Shown in pieces: positions 23,700-36,275 of a stretch of 64,000 nt of DNA. The translations under genes were made by a program, and so were the position numbers. The notes under the pieces were generated by a model that searched no databases, was not told the origin of the DNA, and saw only the letters and a program-made list of their open reading frames with translations. Source of the stretch: Trichobilharzia szidati. Lineage: Eukaryota > Platyhelminthes > Trematoda > Strigeidida > Schistosomatidae. The stretch is from the NCBI GenBank assembly GCA_944472155.2, contig OX235279.1, positions 123,434,110-123,498,109 of the forward strand. The letters are read 5' to 3'. Within the stretch, counting starts at the first letter, position 1. Every line of letters starts with the position of its first letter.

Positions 23700-25104
23700 C
23701 CTTACATGAATACAGGAACAGTGAAGTGCACCCGCATCTATTAAGCACACTTGATACATGCACAAGTTTAGGTCAAATAAAGATCCCTACCCACGTTTCT
23801 AGCTTAACTAAAAATAAAAGTGCCTTAGCCTATAACAAATCCAGTACTCCAACGCTTAATTCTTCACCGAAAACAGCACACACCACCTCGATAGACAAAG
23901 GTGAGCATGACGCTGAAACTCCTCTTAACATAGGGTCGTCTTGTCAAACAGTACTACTGGGTGCTGAACCATATTCGACGCTGATTGACGAACTTAAATA
24001 CTTCAAATGCTACTTCAAATCTCATCTTTACCTGATCCTCATAAATGCTAGATCTGTTCTAAATAAACTACCAATGCTCAGAGCACTCACAGTAGTATAC
24101 AAACCCCCTATAATTGTCGTCACTGAATCTTGGTGTAATTCGAAAATACTGGATGAAGAGACAAGCTTAGATAACTACACACACTTTCGGTGTGACAGGG
24201 AAGGTGGTAAGGGAGGGGGCTGTCTCATGTACTTTCTGAGTGCACTTACTGTATCACGGCTAGAAAGTAGTACACTTAACATGCCTGAGACTCTATGGGT
24301 TAACTTACACTTAAATGACGCAACAGTAATAAATGGATGCACCTAAAGAGCACCTGGCACCTTTAATAATTACGAGACCCAACTTATTAATACTCTGGAG
24401 CAATTATCCACCTTACACTGCGATCATAAGATCCTATGTGGAGACTTTAACTTACCAGAAATCAACTGGGATATACCCACAGGCCCAACTAAATTTGATA
24501 AGTTCTTAGGCACACTGGATATACTTGGCTGGAAACAAACTGTCACTACCCCTACAAGGGGTAATAACGTACTAGACTTAGTCTTCTGCCATAATATAAG
24601 TCCCCTATCAACCACAAAACAGTGCTGTGTGCATTGCCACTTCCACCAAGTAGCAATGCAACCCCTACCCTTACTTTACAATAAATAACATACAGGAGCT
24701 ACAGTAAGGCAGACTGGACTTTGGAGAGATCAATGTTAAGATCCTCAGAATGGAGAGAGTACTTCTATACCGATAACCTCTCGTCAGCTCCAGACATCTT
24801 TTACTATAACTCAAACACATGCTTAGACGCTGTGATCCCATTGCAAACAGTAAAAGCCTCAAAATTCAAGAAGCAATTTATTCCACCAAAAGATCTCTCA
24901 AAAAAGACTGTCAACAAGTTACTTCAGACGACACGACTTTAGTACACTATGGTCTATACTTAGTACTCTTAGCTCCATCTCGCAAGTTCATAACTTGTGT
25001 ATGAGAAATGAAGAATGCACCGCACTAGCCAGCACCACCAGAGTAGGTGCTCTCACAGAAATCTTAAAGAAACGAATGAATCGCCAAAGTCATAAAATTT
25101 TTCT
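23700..25104 (+). pseudogene. CR1/Jockey-like element fragment 2 (endonuclease plus linker, no RT)
   Basis: The frame from 23726 carries an N-terminal extension, then the APE endonuclease: LILINARSVLNKLPML, IIVVTESWCNSKI, FRCDREGGKGGGCLMYF, a stop at 24344 where the family has a Val-Tyr codon pair (GCT*RAPG), then KILCGDFNLPEINWD and TPTRGNNVLDLVFCH. The SDH motif is deleted near 24618. The linker (YRSYSKADWTLER near 24690; WREYFYTDNLSS) continues in broken frames to about 25000. No RT palm is present before the 3' UTR-like repeat at 25125. Same family as fragment 1 but not an exact match to the CR1 element at 31-37 kb. Confidence 0.78.
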
Positions 25105-25124
25105 CCTTATAACTTCAGTCAACA

Positions 25125-25295
25125 GCTATCCATTTTCACATTTTTCTAAAATCCATGATGTTAAAGCTATGTAGTATATTTTTTCCATTGTATAAGTTGA
25201 TGAGTCACTTTGCAATGTATTACGCACACCATATAAAAATCGGTCATGAGAATTTAGAATAACAAGTTCTGCTAACCAGTTGTTTTTCTCAGGAC
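25125..25295 (+). repeat. Direct repeat, second copy, after CR1-like fragment 2
   Basis: Matches 23515-23672 (gatgagtcactttgcaatg, acgcacaccatataaaa, acaagttctgctaaccag). Likely the shared 3' UTR of two internally deleted relatives. Confidence 0.7.
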
Positions 25296-26334
25296 CGCTT
25301 TACATAACTTTGTTTTTAACTGTTTCACTACACATATCACTCTGCTAAATAGAATATAACTTAGTTGCTGTAATAAAAGCTATTTCTATACTTCATAAAC
25401 CTTAAGGGAAACTTAATTTCTTGGTCTTTTGTAGTAACGTACTTGTTCACATGTATGATGGTAATACTGCTAAGAATGTCTTCTGGTATTGTTGTGCCCT
25501 GTGACCTAATAGGAAGCACTTGTCATGAAAGCTGTTAATGTGCAGCATACTGTATGATTGGGACCGGATCAAAACACCGCAATATTAAAACTGCGGTCAT
25601 TGTAAAAGGTCTCAGAGCTTAATGTCAAAAAAGGAGGGAGGGTGGCGCATGCTGATCGGCAGATTTGGTAGTGGTCACAAATATGAATCGCTCATATCTG
25701 TAGGACAGCAACATGCATTTTTTGACAGCTCGAGAATTAAACAAGAGTTTAGATCCTCAGTAGGAAAAAAATGAACCTCAGAAAATAAAAAACTAAAAAA
25801 CTAAAACAATAATGACTGCACAGATCTAAGTTATTAAAAAAATGCTTTTGCTCCTGGCATCTACAAGCCTGCTCAGCTTCTTGTCAAGATTCTACCATAT
25901 GTGCCATACACAAGTTCGACTGACATCTTACAGGTCAGCATATCCAACAGGTTCTAATCCTTCGAGCCGGTTCTATCTGAAATGTCACTCATATACTTCA
26001 CGACGATCCTTCTTTCTAATTACTGTTATACTCCATTTTATCTTAACTCCCTAGGCTTTTAATAAAGCTGAAATTTACTATTTTCATTCAAACTCTTCGC
26101 TCGCATAAAGTTCGGTTACTCTGATGATGAAAAAAAGAAAAAACATAACAACGACGCCCATGTATGAGAATAGCTATATTTTCATCGAAAATGTCATGGT
26201 TTTCCATGGCATCATGCATTGGAAATGTGTCCTATCATTTCAAGTGCTATATGACTTCTTCTTGTATTTATCTTGTAAATATACTTCCAATAATGTATTA
26301 TTCATAATTGCACTTTATACCATTTTGCAGCTGC
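25296..26334. other. Intergenic, no gene recognised
   Basis: Low-complexity A-rich stretch near 25760-25840; no supported coding region on either strand. Confidence 0.45.
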
Positions 26335-26690
26335 CCAGTATTTTCTTTTCTTCCTGAAATAATGTTCAATCACGTGTAGACGTAGCACTCACTCAAATAT
26401 ATGTTGTTTATCGATTGGCCATAACTATCAATAGGAAACGGAACAAAGTTTGGGTTGTCGCTCAACTCCGATGGTGACCTTCGTGAAGGGTTTACAATTT
26501 AACATTTATAAGAATCTGTTCCGATTGCTTGTATCCTAATTCAACAGTTTGAACTTTTGAAAAAGTGATAACTTATCCTAATTCACAATTGTAATTTGTA
26601 AAATAATTGATCGTGCCTGCAAAAATGTTATGCATTCCATGTAAACTTACCCATTTATACGAAATAAATATTAGTATTACAATTGTAGCA
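26335..26690 (+). repeat. Short interspersed repeat, family R2
   Basis: About 350 bp matching the insertion at 12543-12895 over most of its length, diverged by perhaps 20%. Its tail (cccatttatacgaaataaat then attagtatta) corresponds to the ATT-rich tail of the other copy. Confidence 0.7.
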
Positions 26691-27594
26691 CTTATAACAC
26701 TCGTCGTGTATGGGGAATATGAAACAGGAAGATAGAGAAAACCAGGTAAAAGTAAGGCTTGTTCGTAGTGGAAATTGCGGGTGCTTACTGAGTGATAGGA
26801 CGAACAACCAGCTCAGTGTTTTATGGAAATAGTGAGTAGTCAGGCAGCGAATAGCAGCGCACACTGTTTGTGGGGAGGCTGAGCACCTGAAGGTCACTAA
26901 TGCATTTTGTGACTGGTAGATTTTCCTTAGCATGAACGTTGCGGCTAATATGTATTGTGGGCTCTGAAATAATAACGAATACATATGGGCATATTTTTCA
27001 GGTTTAAGGGGCAAATTAGTCTACTACAGTACCTAAACGCGCTTAAATACCCTTACTTCCCTAAAGACTATAAATAAACTAGTAGCATAAATGCATAAAA
27101 AGACATAGTAGAAACAAATTTTTGTTCATCAAATTACAATGTACAACGAATATAATCAAATATTTTAGACTCCACCTGCTTTTTCTTTGTCCTCTGGTAC
27201 ATTTCTGTTGTATTTACTTTGTAGTACAAGTTGCATTGATCTACATTCCGACTGAAGCTGAGAAACAATTGAAGTCACTTACTCATATATCATCCCTCAA
27301 AGTTTGGCTAGTAATGGCTCAGCATCCTTCATGAAATCCACTGTCACCATAACAAGACGCTGTACAGCATCATATACAAGCACTGTCAACGATCTAAAAT
27401 GGTTTTTATATAGCTTTCTACGCGTTTATCAACTTACTCGTACGGAGCAACCATGCTGTGACAAATGGCGGGCTATGGGTGACTTGAGCGCAGTAAAACA
27501 AATCTGCTTGACAATGACCAATATTAATCTGCATGCAGTTGAATTGACATCTGGTATTACTTGCAATAAAATGATGTCAAAATCATAAAAATTA
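26691..27594. other. Intergenic, no gene recognised
   Basis: A 119-codon minus-strand frame (27014-26655) overlaps the R2 repeat at its end and has no recognisable motif. Nothing else is supported. Confidence 0.4.
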
Positions 27595-27945
27595 ATCACT
27601 CACTTTAAATTAATACACAATTTGAACATAAAACGAGATACGATGCCGCACACAACAAAGTTATATGGAGGAATTGACTTCAAGCTTTATTTTTTTCCCA
27701 AATATTTGTAATTTATCCGACACGTACTTGGGTTTTTTTTGTTAATGCGAAGACAATATTTCTATATTTCTTTATGTGCTCCATTGAACAACTAACTATC
27801 AGAATGTGCTCACTAACTGATATCAGAGTGGACAGCAACCATGTAATTTCACTATAAATCAAATTCATGTAATTTAAATAATACTTATCCATGCCTGTAC
27901 AACTGGTGTGTCCTACATTGATAGGAAATATATATTATTAATATA
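27595..27945 (+). repeat. Short interspersed repeat, family R1
   Basis: Contains gaattgacttcaagctttat, acttgggttttttttgttaa and the tail ctgtacaactggtgtgtcct, ending in an ATT-rich run. Homologous to 17998-18425 and, inverted, to 30360-30790. Confidence 0.7.
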
Positions 27946-28223
27946 TGCGTTAAGTTCACAGATGTGATATGAGTTGGATCTACTTACAAAAAATATCATT
28001 GGGCAGCTTAATTAAAGAAGTGTAAATTTTTGAGATTTAGTATTTTCCAGATAGTTGTAAAGGATGGATGAAAGAGGTAGTTGTGTAGTTTCTGCACTTT
28101 GCAGAGGACAAACTACTATACATAAACCGGAAGTCCTACGATTTTTCAAATCTATCATGGGCGACTAATCTATAGTTTCCCAGTTTTATGACTGTTCCCT
28201 CCTTTGTTCACACATTCAGGATG

Positions 28224-28521
28224 CCCAGGATAAGGATTTGTTCGCCATTGGTAAGATGGATTCACCTGATACATATACATCCTCAGATATTTCTCAGTGT
28301 GACCGAAGATAGTCGAAGGAGTACGATCTCAATATTTGCATGGAAAGATCAAATCTAGTTTCTCCTGGAGGACATGGTTGCGATGAAAACTCAAAAGGCT
28401 GGTCCAATGCCATTACCAGTTGAGGGAAACTGGTCCAGATATTGTGAGCAGAATGATTAGTAGACTTTATGATGACTATGACGCTGCTGTAAAACGTCTA
28501 CAACTGATTTTTCTTCACTGA
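28224..28521 (+). other. Coding-like stretch, possible exons of an unknown gene or a processed remnant
   Basis: A frame at 28387-28521 reads KLKRLVQCHYQLRETG, then PDIVSRMISRLYDDYDAAVK, and ends in a stop. Just upstream, 28224-28254 follows a good acceptor (tttgttcacacattcag) and precedes a GTAAGA donor with a CAG acceptor 36 nt later, the micro-intron pattern seen in the DNAJC12-like gene. However, I could not join these pieces into one frame without a stop. I do not recognise the family. It may be a pseudogene, or chance. Confidence 0.25.
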
Positions 28522-29042
28522 ATTGTTATAAACTCTTTTGAATGTAAATATGTACTCTTTCATACTAAATTCCTTTTAATTTGGTTGACTATTGTCCCAT
28601 TGTAAGTATATGCATTTATGTCGACCACCTGTATCTCTTTTATTCATCATTTCGAGGAGGTTGCATAGTTAACGCGAATGATAGGCAACGTAGTAGTACT
28701 TGTGTGAAACGCGTCAAAGTCTTAAACCACTATTATTTCCTCAGTGCGTCGTCAAGCCTTGCATGAAATGTTCCAGTTACATTTAATCCGGTTGAGTATG
28801 ACATTAGCATTCACCAGTGTCAAGAAGAAAGTAGTCGTTGAATATGCCTACACTGGAATAATGAAATATAAGCTAGCAAACGTAGGCTATCTACGTACAC
28901 CACTTGTATGGGTAGTCTAGGTTCTTCAAACAAACTATAAAGCGTGTATCCCATTTATCACAAGTAGCCTATCATTCTTATTTTATGTATTATGTTATGT
29001 AAAATAGCACTGTTTAGGGAAATCATTGGGTATTAAGAAGGC

Positions 29043-29280
29043 AGTGTTATACAGTAATGTTTGCTGATGACGTTTTGAGTACAATTTATTGCTCATAATC
29101 ATATCAAGGTAATCACACGACTTCCTAAATTCATTTATATAGATCCGTTGTTTTTCATTTGATTTGATTGATAGTAATATTTTCCAAATTTCTGGTATGA
29201 GTGATGAATCATCCCTATTGCATGTGCTGGGTGTAGATTCGATGAGCAAGGATTCAGTAATCAACCTCTCAAGAGACACG
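29043..29280 (-). mobile_element. PLE subfamily A 3' fragment
   Basis: Encodes on the minus strand the C-terminal end of a PLE (LERLITESLLIESTPSTCN, LIPEIWKILLSIKSNEKQ) followed by the terminal box (reverse of gatgacgttttgagtacaat). About 238 bp match 55016-55250 with one difference found by eye. Similarity stops abruptly at about 29271, so it is 5' truncated. Confidence 0.85.
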
Positions 29281-29656
29281 GAAGAGCATTTTCTCCGTAA
29301 TTTAATTTTGCTTAACAGACAGACTATTCGTGTTGACTTTAGATGATGTCAGTGTACTGTGGAGTAAATGACTGAAAATGGGCCTCTTGTAAATTGCAAA
29401 ATCAGCGGATCACTTGCTAGAGCATTAGTTGCATTTACCGAGAGGATAACTCCTAACTCTTATGTTTGATTCATTTTTTGACATGGTTGTCATAGCTGGG
29501 GTAGGTGCGAAAGGTTGGCCAGTGATCACGAGATTTTCTTTGACTGCTAGACTAGCGATTCGTGTGATGGAATGACCGGTTCGTTATATCACTGTTAATT
29601 TGACAAGATGGCTTAAAAATTGGCTTTAGTGCAACGTGTACATAACCTGCAATCAC

Positions 29657-29854
29657 TCATTCACTAGTTGAATTGGTCATGAAATTGTACTGAACGAGAT
29701 GACGAGTGGCATTCATTAAGCTCTTAACAATACCGTTGGCATATGTACTGGCCGTTTTGTTCCAAGTAACCACAACTCGTAGTTGTTTCAGTATGTCAGT
29801 ACCTATGATGGTGTTTATCACGTGTACAGTCAGTATTGTTGAATTAGTTAACAG
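29657..29854 (-). pseudogene. Possible retropepsin-like remnant of an LTR element
   Basis: A 65-codon open frame on the minus strand contains VINTIIGTDILKQLRVVV, resembling the I-G-x-D-x-L hydrophobic motif near the end of retroelement aspartic proteases. No DT/SG active-site motif is visible upstream and no RT follows. A second coding-like stretch on the same strand near 29410-29570 is unassigned. Weak; chance is possible. Confidence 0.22.
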
Positions 29855-30359
29855 TCATTTCTTGGTAGCTAGTGCAGCAAACAGACTTTTGTATTCATGA
29901 ACGGATTGAAAGGTGGTTAATGGGATCCAGGAACAGTAAGAGACTTCTGTTTTACCCAAAGCAAATTTCAATCGTTAAAAAATTAAGCTAGCCATTTTAC
30001 TAATGCCACATCACTATCACGACCATTTAAGTACCTAAAACCCTATTACAGTACTCGCCTGAATTCCAGATAAATACAGCTTTACAGATAAGAAGTGATT
30101 TCACCAGTCATGATGAATGCATAATTGCGCGAGAATAGTTGGTTACGAACATGGTTAGTATCTCAGATATCTAGTAATATAAAAAGCAGATACTTAGCGG
30201 AGAGCTAATGCCATATAGTTCATTGGTTAATTCTAACTCGTTTATGTAAATTTGGGGCTCTAATCAATGCAAAGTTACATGAACGAAACATAGTTTTCCA
30301 TGTGAGCATGTCACGATAACGTAGGCATCATATGCGTATTATTTGCTACGATTTAGAAA

Positions 30360-30790
30360 ACTACCTCACACTGAGCAATAATAATAGTATATTCTCATTT
30401 TTTACATGAGGGACGCCAGTTTACAGGCATCATCAATATGATAAATTACATATACGATTAGTAAGCATATTTAATAATAGTAATTTAATAAAATGCATTT
30501 TTTCCTACCTGTGTAGGACACACCAATTGTACAGGCATGGATAAGTATTATTTAAATTACATAAATTTGGTTCGTGGTAAAATTATAAGGTTCCAGTCAT
30601 TTTGTCTATGGGAACAATATGATAACTAGTCATTCAATGGAACACATCAAGAAATATAAAAATATTGTCTTCGCATTAACAAAAAAAACCCAAGTATGTT
30701 TTGGATGGATTACAATTACTTGGGAAAAAAATAAAGCTTGAAGTAATTCCTCCATATAACTTTGGTGTGTACGGCATCGAGTCTTATTCT
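30360..30790 (-). repeat. Short interspersed repeat, family R1, inverted copy
   Basis: Reverse complement of the family at 17998-18425 and 27595-27945. On the minus strand it ends tgatgcctgtaaactggcgt ... atactattattattgc. It contains two successive tail modules (cctgtacaattggtgtgtcc and cctgtaaactggcgtccctc). Confidence 0.75.
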
Positions 30791-30894
30791 TGATTTATAT
30801 CCAAATTTGATAATAATTTAAAATAAGTAATACACTTGTATACTTTTGACAGCATTTTCTTTGTAACATCACAAGTTAATAGTACTCAAAGTAG

Positions 30895-31030
30895 ACTAAT
30901 AATAATGACAGTTTATATTCTCTTATAAACGGGTGTTTTCAAGAGATGCAAGCTATTTTTGCAAGAACAATCAGTTATGTTGTAAGTTACAATCGTGAAG
31001 TATTATAAATCAATACTTTTTTATTGGTAT
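30895..31030 (-). repeat. Short interspersed repeat, family R2, 3' end only
   Basis: On the minus strand reads aaaaagtattgatttataat, cacgattgtaacttacaaca, acacccgtttataag, then an ATT run. It matches the last 130 bp of the R2 copy at 12543-12895 and lies directly upstream of the R1 copy in the same orientation. Confidence 0.65.
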
Positions 31031-31449
31031 GAAGGTATATTTCACAAGTGTAATCCAAGTTACGTCGTGGGGAAATGTAATGCGTAATTCACGAGGGAAT
31101 TGTAAGATGTGGGATCAATAATGTTTGCAGATCATTTGTCATTGTAAATGGGCAGATATCTACATTCTTCATTCTCATTCAAAAAGTCAAATGGAAGCTG
31201 AAATGGTGAGAGACAAAAGAAGACAAACAACAACAACGCAAAAGAAAGCAAGTGGAGTACTTAGGGAGTGATTGCTATGTATATATACATTTATATTCTG
31301 TTTAGTAATTATAGTTATTTTGGTGCACTAACTAACTAATCCCTTTATGCTAACTTTTATATTGTGTGAACTAATATTATTGTCCTGTGTAAAAATGTCT
31401 ATCATGTACTTCCAATAATATAAAAATTTATAATTGTAGTTTGTTGTAA

Positions 31450-33046
31450 CTACACGTTTAATGAACTTAAAATATCTATGTTGGGCGAAAAAGTGGGTGT
31501 AGGATTCAGACTCAGAAGTGCACTATCTTTGAGCAGTCTGGTGACTGAGGAGATGAACACTGCGAGTGTGTTTGCATCGCGCACATCAGCTGGTAGTCTA
31601 TTCCAAATGACTGAAAACTTATTTAAGAAGAAGTTGTACCGCATGTAAGTCTGACAATGCTCTGTAGCAATTAGGTTGTGATGATTTCTAAGATTGTAAC
31701 TGATGACAGCGGTAGGTTTAATTATTGGCTCGGAGGAGTGCACGAGCAGATTAGTTAGCTTGTAGTAAAAAATCAGGTTTAGCTTAAGACGTCTTTTCCA
31801 GAGTGGTTCTAAACTTAGTCTGTCGCAACGTTCATAGAATTCGAGACCACTTTCTAAACCAAGAATTCTTAAGGTGAATTGCCGTTGCACTCCTTCTAAC
31901 TTAAGCTTATCATTTTGTCTGAGTCCGCTAAGAATAAACGGGCAGTATTCTAAAATAGGTCGGACACATACTTTATATAATAAAACCCTAGTTTCACAGC
32001 AAAAGAAATTGCGAATTATGCATCCTAGGAGCCTTCGTGTTTTACGTCTGGCATAATCAGTTTGTTCAGAGAACGTTAAGTTACTAGAGTATCTGATACC
32101 GAGATCTACGACTGAGTTGAGCTTGGCTAGTTTACGTCCATTTATTTCAAGATTCAGGTCAAGGTTACTGTTTCCGATACAAATCCAGCCGCATTTATCA
32201 ATGTTGAACTTTAGACATGATTCAGTACACCATGTTGCGAGACTACTTAGTTCAAGATGTATTTTATTTGCCATATCGCTTAGTTCATGAGCGTAGCAGG
32301 AGTAAACGACTTTGAGGTCGTCAGCATATAGGAATGATTTACCTGAGGTGAAGCAGTTGCAAATGCTGTTAATGTATACTGTAAATAAAAGTGGACCTAG
32401 GACACTACCTTGCACAACCCCACTTGTGATCTGCCTAGGATGAGACAATACAGATCCAACCTTGGTTATTTGTACCCTATTGCTTAGAAACGATTTTAAC
32501 CACCTCAGTAATGGATTGCGAATACCACATGAATACAGCTTCTCAAAGAGAATACTGTGAGATACCATGTCAAATGCCCTAGATATGTCGAAGTAGAGAA
32601 CAACAACTAGCTTACGTGCTTCGCGACTACTAGTGATGCAGTTGAAAAAGTCGAAGTGGCAAGTAACGCAAGACCTATTTTTGAGAAATCCGTGTTGAGA
32701 CCATGTAACAAGATTTTCCTTAAGTAGATAGTCTGACAACTGATCTTTGACAACTTTCTCCATGATTAGAGAGACAACTGAGGTTATATTTATGGGTCTG
32801 TAATTGAGGACGTTTGCCTTATCACCGGATTTATAGTGTGGAATTATGAAGCTAGTTTTCCACTCATTAGGGTAAGTTCCAGTGTCCATAGATATTGAGA
32901 AGAATTTAAGAAGTAGTAGGGGTATATCACACCCACTGTTTTTGAAAATTAGAGAAGCAAGGCCATCCAGTCCCTTGCTAGTAGAGGGTTTAGGGCTTTT
33001 AACTGCTTGCTGTGTTAATTGATTGATGAACACTACACTTCCGAGG
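31450..33046 (-). pseudogene. CR1/Jockey-like reverse transcriptase domain (RTE-interrupted element)
   Basis: An unbroken minus-strand frame of 527 codons from the ATG at 33033. RT motifs in order: SKGLDGLASLIF, LNYRPINITSVVS, QHGFLKNRSCV, VVLYFDISRAFDMVSH (A), GVVQGSVLGPLLF (B), FLYADDLKVVYS (C, intact YADD), CLKFNIDKCGW (D) and VVDLGIRYSSNLTF (E). The C-terminal region keeps RPILEYCPF and SVIWNRLPADV, typical of CR1/Jockey elements. The frame is open upstream until the target duplication of the inserted RTE copy at 33034-33046, so the start ATG is not native. The matching endonuclease half lies at 36289-37402. The reverse transcriptase residues look intact. Confidence 0.9.
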
Positions 33047-36000
33047 AACCTCGCCTAGATTACTAGGTCACTAGTATTCTAGCCGGTCCCAAGCCCGGAT
33101 AAAGAGGGAGGGTTGGGGCGTGGTGCTAGCAACTCCACCCCCAAAACTTAACCAAATCGCTACAGAAACTTCAACGCACAAATATATTCAAAATTCTAAA
33201 ATTACAAATAGTGACCTTATTTTTCGCTGGAATCGGGGAAGTGAAATGACGCGGGCTGGTGAAAGCCTTCGGGAAGCCAGTCAGCCGATGTGCCTTCTTT
33301 CGATGAAAGCGAAAATAAGGATGGGGACGTGGAATGTTCGTACAATGTACGAAGCTGGGAAGGCTGCTCAGGTAGCCGCAGAAATGAGGAGATATAGAAT
33401 AGAAGTGTTGGGAATCTGCGAGAGCAGATGGAACGGATGTGGAAGGAGCCAACTATCAACTGGAGAGACAATAATCTACTCCGGTCACCCAGAGGACAAT
33501 CACGAGCACACCGAAGGAGTAGCCATCATGATGTCACCAACAGCGGCTAAAGCTCTCATGCAGTGGGAACCAATCTCCTCCAGGATAATGACAGCCAGGT
33601 TCAACTCAAAAGGAAAAAAGGTTACAATCATTCAGTGCTACGCGCCTACAAACGCCTCAGAACATGAGAAGAAGGAGGATTTCTACAGTCAACTACAAAC
33701 AGTAATGGACAACGTCCCAAAGAGCGATATCAAAATCCTGATGGGTGGCATGAATGCGAAACTGGGAGGAGACAATACAGGAAGAGAACTCACCATGGGT
33801 CGTGAGGCCCTCGGTGAAATGAACGAAAATGGTGAACTCTTCTCAGACTTCTGCGCCTTCAATGATTTGGTGATTGGTGGTAGTGTGTTCAAACACAGGG
33901 ATATACACAAGGCAACATGGATTTCACCAGATGGACACACCAAAAACCAGATAGACTTCATTTCAATCTCAAGGAAGTGGAGACGGAGCCTACTGGACAC
34001 AAGATCGAGGAGAGGAGCAGATGTGGGTTCAGACCACTATCTGGTACAAGGGACTTTCAAGGTGAAGCTGAAAGCCTCGAGGATACCTGGGGATAGGCCA
34101 CAATGCAAGTTCAACACGCAAAAACTGAAGGACACAATCACACAGGACATTTTCACTGCAACTGTCAGAGCAAAGCAGGAAACACTACGAGGCACCACCC
34201 AGGAATCATCCGTGGAAGACCATTGGAACTCTCTGAAGGTAATTTTCAACGAAACGTGCTCAACGGTTTTAGGAAGAAAGAAGAAACAAGACAAGGAATG
34301 GCTCTCAACAGACACTTGGAAACTAATGGAGGAGAGGAGAAAGGTGAAAGAGAAAATGATTCAATGCAAAGATGGACAAGAGAAAGAGACGCTGAACTCA
34401 ACTTACACAGCACTGGACAAAGAAGTGAAGAAGAGTGCCAGGAAGGACAAAAGACAATTCTACGACAACCTGGCTACTGAAGCTGAGAAGGCAGCAGGCA
34501 AAAGGGACCTGAGGACACTATATCAGATAACCAAGTCTCTATCCGGGAAGAGATCAACACAAGTGAAACCTATAAAAGACAGCCAAGGGAACCCAATTAC
34601 CAAAGAAGAAAGACAGATTAAACAATGGGCGGACCACTTCAAAGGACTCTTGAACCGACCACCACCTACAACCCGTCCAGTAATACCAACAACAGCACGT
34701 ACACAACTGCAAGTTGACACCAATCCTCCAACGAAAACTGAAGTCATGAATGCAATCAAGCTTCTGAAAGCTGGAAAAGCAGCTGGACCAGATGGAATAC
34801 CCCCGGAAGCACTGAAAGCGGACCCAGAAACGACGGCAGATATGCTGACTCCATTATTGCAAAAGATCTGGAAAGAGGGAAAGGTGCCTACTGACTGGAG
34901 GAAAGGTTACCTGGTGAAACTACCAAAGAAGGGCGACCTGGGACTCTGCAAGAACTGGCGAGGAATCATGCTCCTGTCGACGCCAAGTAAAATCCTGAGT
35001 CGCATCATCCTGGAGAGAATCAAGGACGCGCTGGATACAGAACTCCGACCAGAACAAGCTGGATTCAGGAAAGGCAAATCATGTTCTGACCAAATTGCAA
35101 CTCTACGCATTATCATCGAACAAAGCATGGAATGGCAATCAAATCTCTACCTCAACTTCATAGACTTTGAGAAGGCCTTCGACAGCGTTGACCGCGAAGT
35201 AATTTGGAAACTACTCGAGTACTACGGCGTACCCCAAATATTCATCAACCTTATTCAACAGCTGTACGACAACGGCACATGTCAAGTGATCCACAACGGA
35301 AAACTCAGCGAAGCGTTTGGAGTAAACACAGGAGTCAGATAAGGGTGCTTATTATCACCAATGATATTCCTAATTGTGGTGGACTGGATTATGCGTCAGA
35401 CAGTGGGAAACGAGAAGACAGGGATATCCTGGACCGACGTGAAGAACCTAGAAGACCTGGATTTTGCGGATGATTTATGTTTGATGGCACACAAAATCGA
35501 AGACTTACAAGCAAAAACCGACAAACTGGTCGAAGAAGCAGCAAAGACAGGACTCCAGGTGAACATAGACAAGACGGAGGTTATGAAAATAACCAACCAA
35601 CAACAACAACAGCAGCAACATCCAGTGCCAATCACCATCAACGGGAGGGATTTGAAAGAGGTTACTTCATTCACTTATCTGGGGAGCATTGTCTCAACCA
35701 CAGGAGGAACAGACGAGGATGTCAAATCGAGAATCAGGAAGGCGAGAAACACATTCATCAACCTGAAACCAATCTGGAAATCTTCGTCACTCAGTATCAA
35801 CAACAAAATTCGGATTTTCAATACAAACGTCAAGTCAATTTTGCTTTACGGATCAGAAACTTGGCGGGTCACAAGGAATATTTCCAACAGATTGCAGACC
35901 TTTATCAACAACTGTCTTCGCTCCATACTGAAGATTAGATGGCCAGAAAGAATCACAAACAAGAAGCTATGGGAACAAACGAAACAGGAACCAATCGCTC

Positions 36001-36275
36001 AACAAATATGCAGGAGGAAGTGGAGATGGATTGGACACTCGCTGAGGAGGCCGTTGAGTGACATCGCGCGTCAAGCCCTCGAGTGGAACCCGAAAGGGAA
36101 GCGGCGAGTGGGACGTCCAAGGGTGACATGGAGGAGATCGTGTGAGGAGGAGATGAAACAGTATGGAATAACATGGACGCAAGTGAAAAGAACAGCACAA
36201 GACAGAAGCAAGTGGAGACGTGCAGTTGAAGCCCTATGTTCCACTAGGAACCCAAGGGAACAATAATAATAATAA
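33047..36275 (+). mobile_element. RTE-clade retrotransposon family A, young copy 3, nested in the CR1-like element
   Basis: A full-length 3,229-bp element starting AACCTCGCCTAG and ending in (AAT)n. It is flanked by a perfect 13-bp target duplication TACACTTCCGAGG (33034-33046 and 36276-36288). It lies opposite in orientation to the CR1-like element it splits. It is nearly identical to copy 2: the encoded proteins differ at only about seven positions over a thousand residues. Confidence 0.96.
33246..36266 (+). pseudogene. RTE endonuclease-RT ORF with one nonsense codon
   Basis: From the first ATG at 33246 (frame open up to GTG 33120) to the native stop at 36264-36266. The only disabling change found is a TAA at 35340-35342 in motif B, where copy 2 has CAA (GVRQGCLLSP). 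It divides the protein just before the RT fingers-palm core is complete. A second frame from 35361 resumes with MIFLIVVDWIMRQ and DFADDLCLM. As in copy 2, the endonuclease motif reads GGMN instead of GDFN (33744-33755). The native C-terminus, missing in copy 2, is present: GHSLRRPL, GRPRVTWRRSCEEEMKQYG, KWRRAVEALCSTRNPREQ. Confidence 0.94.
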
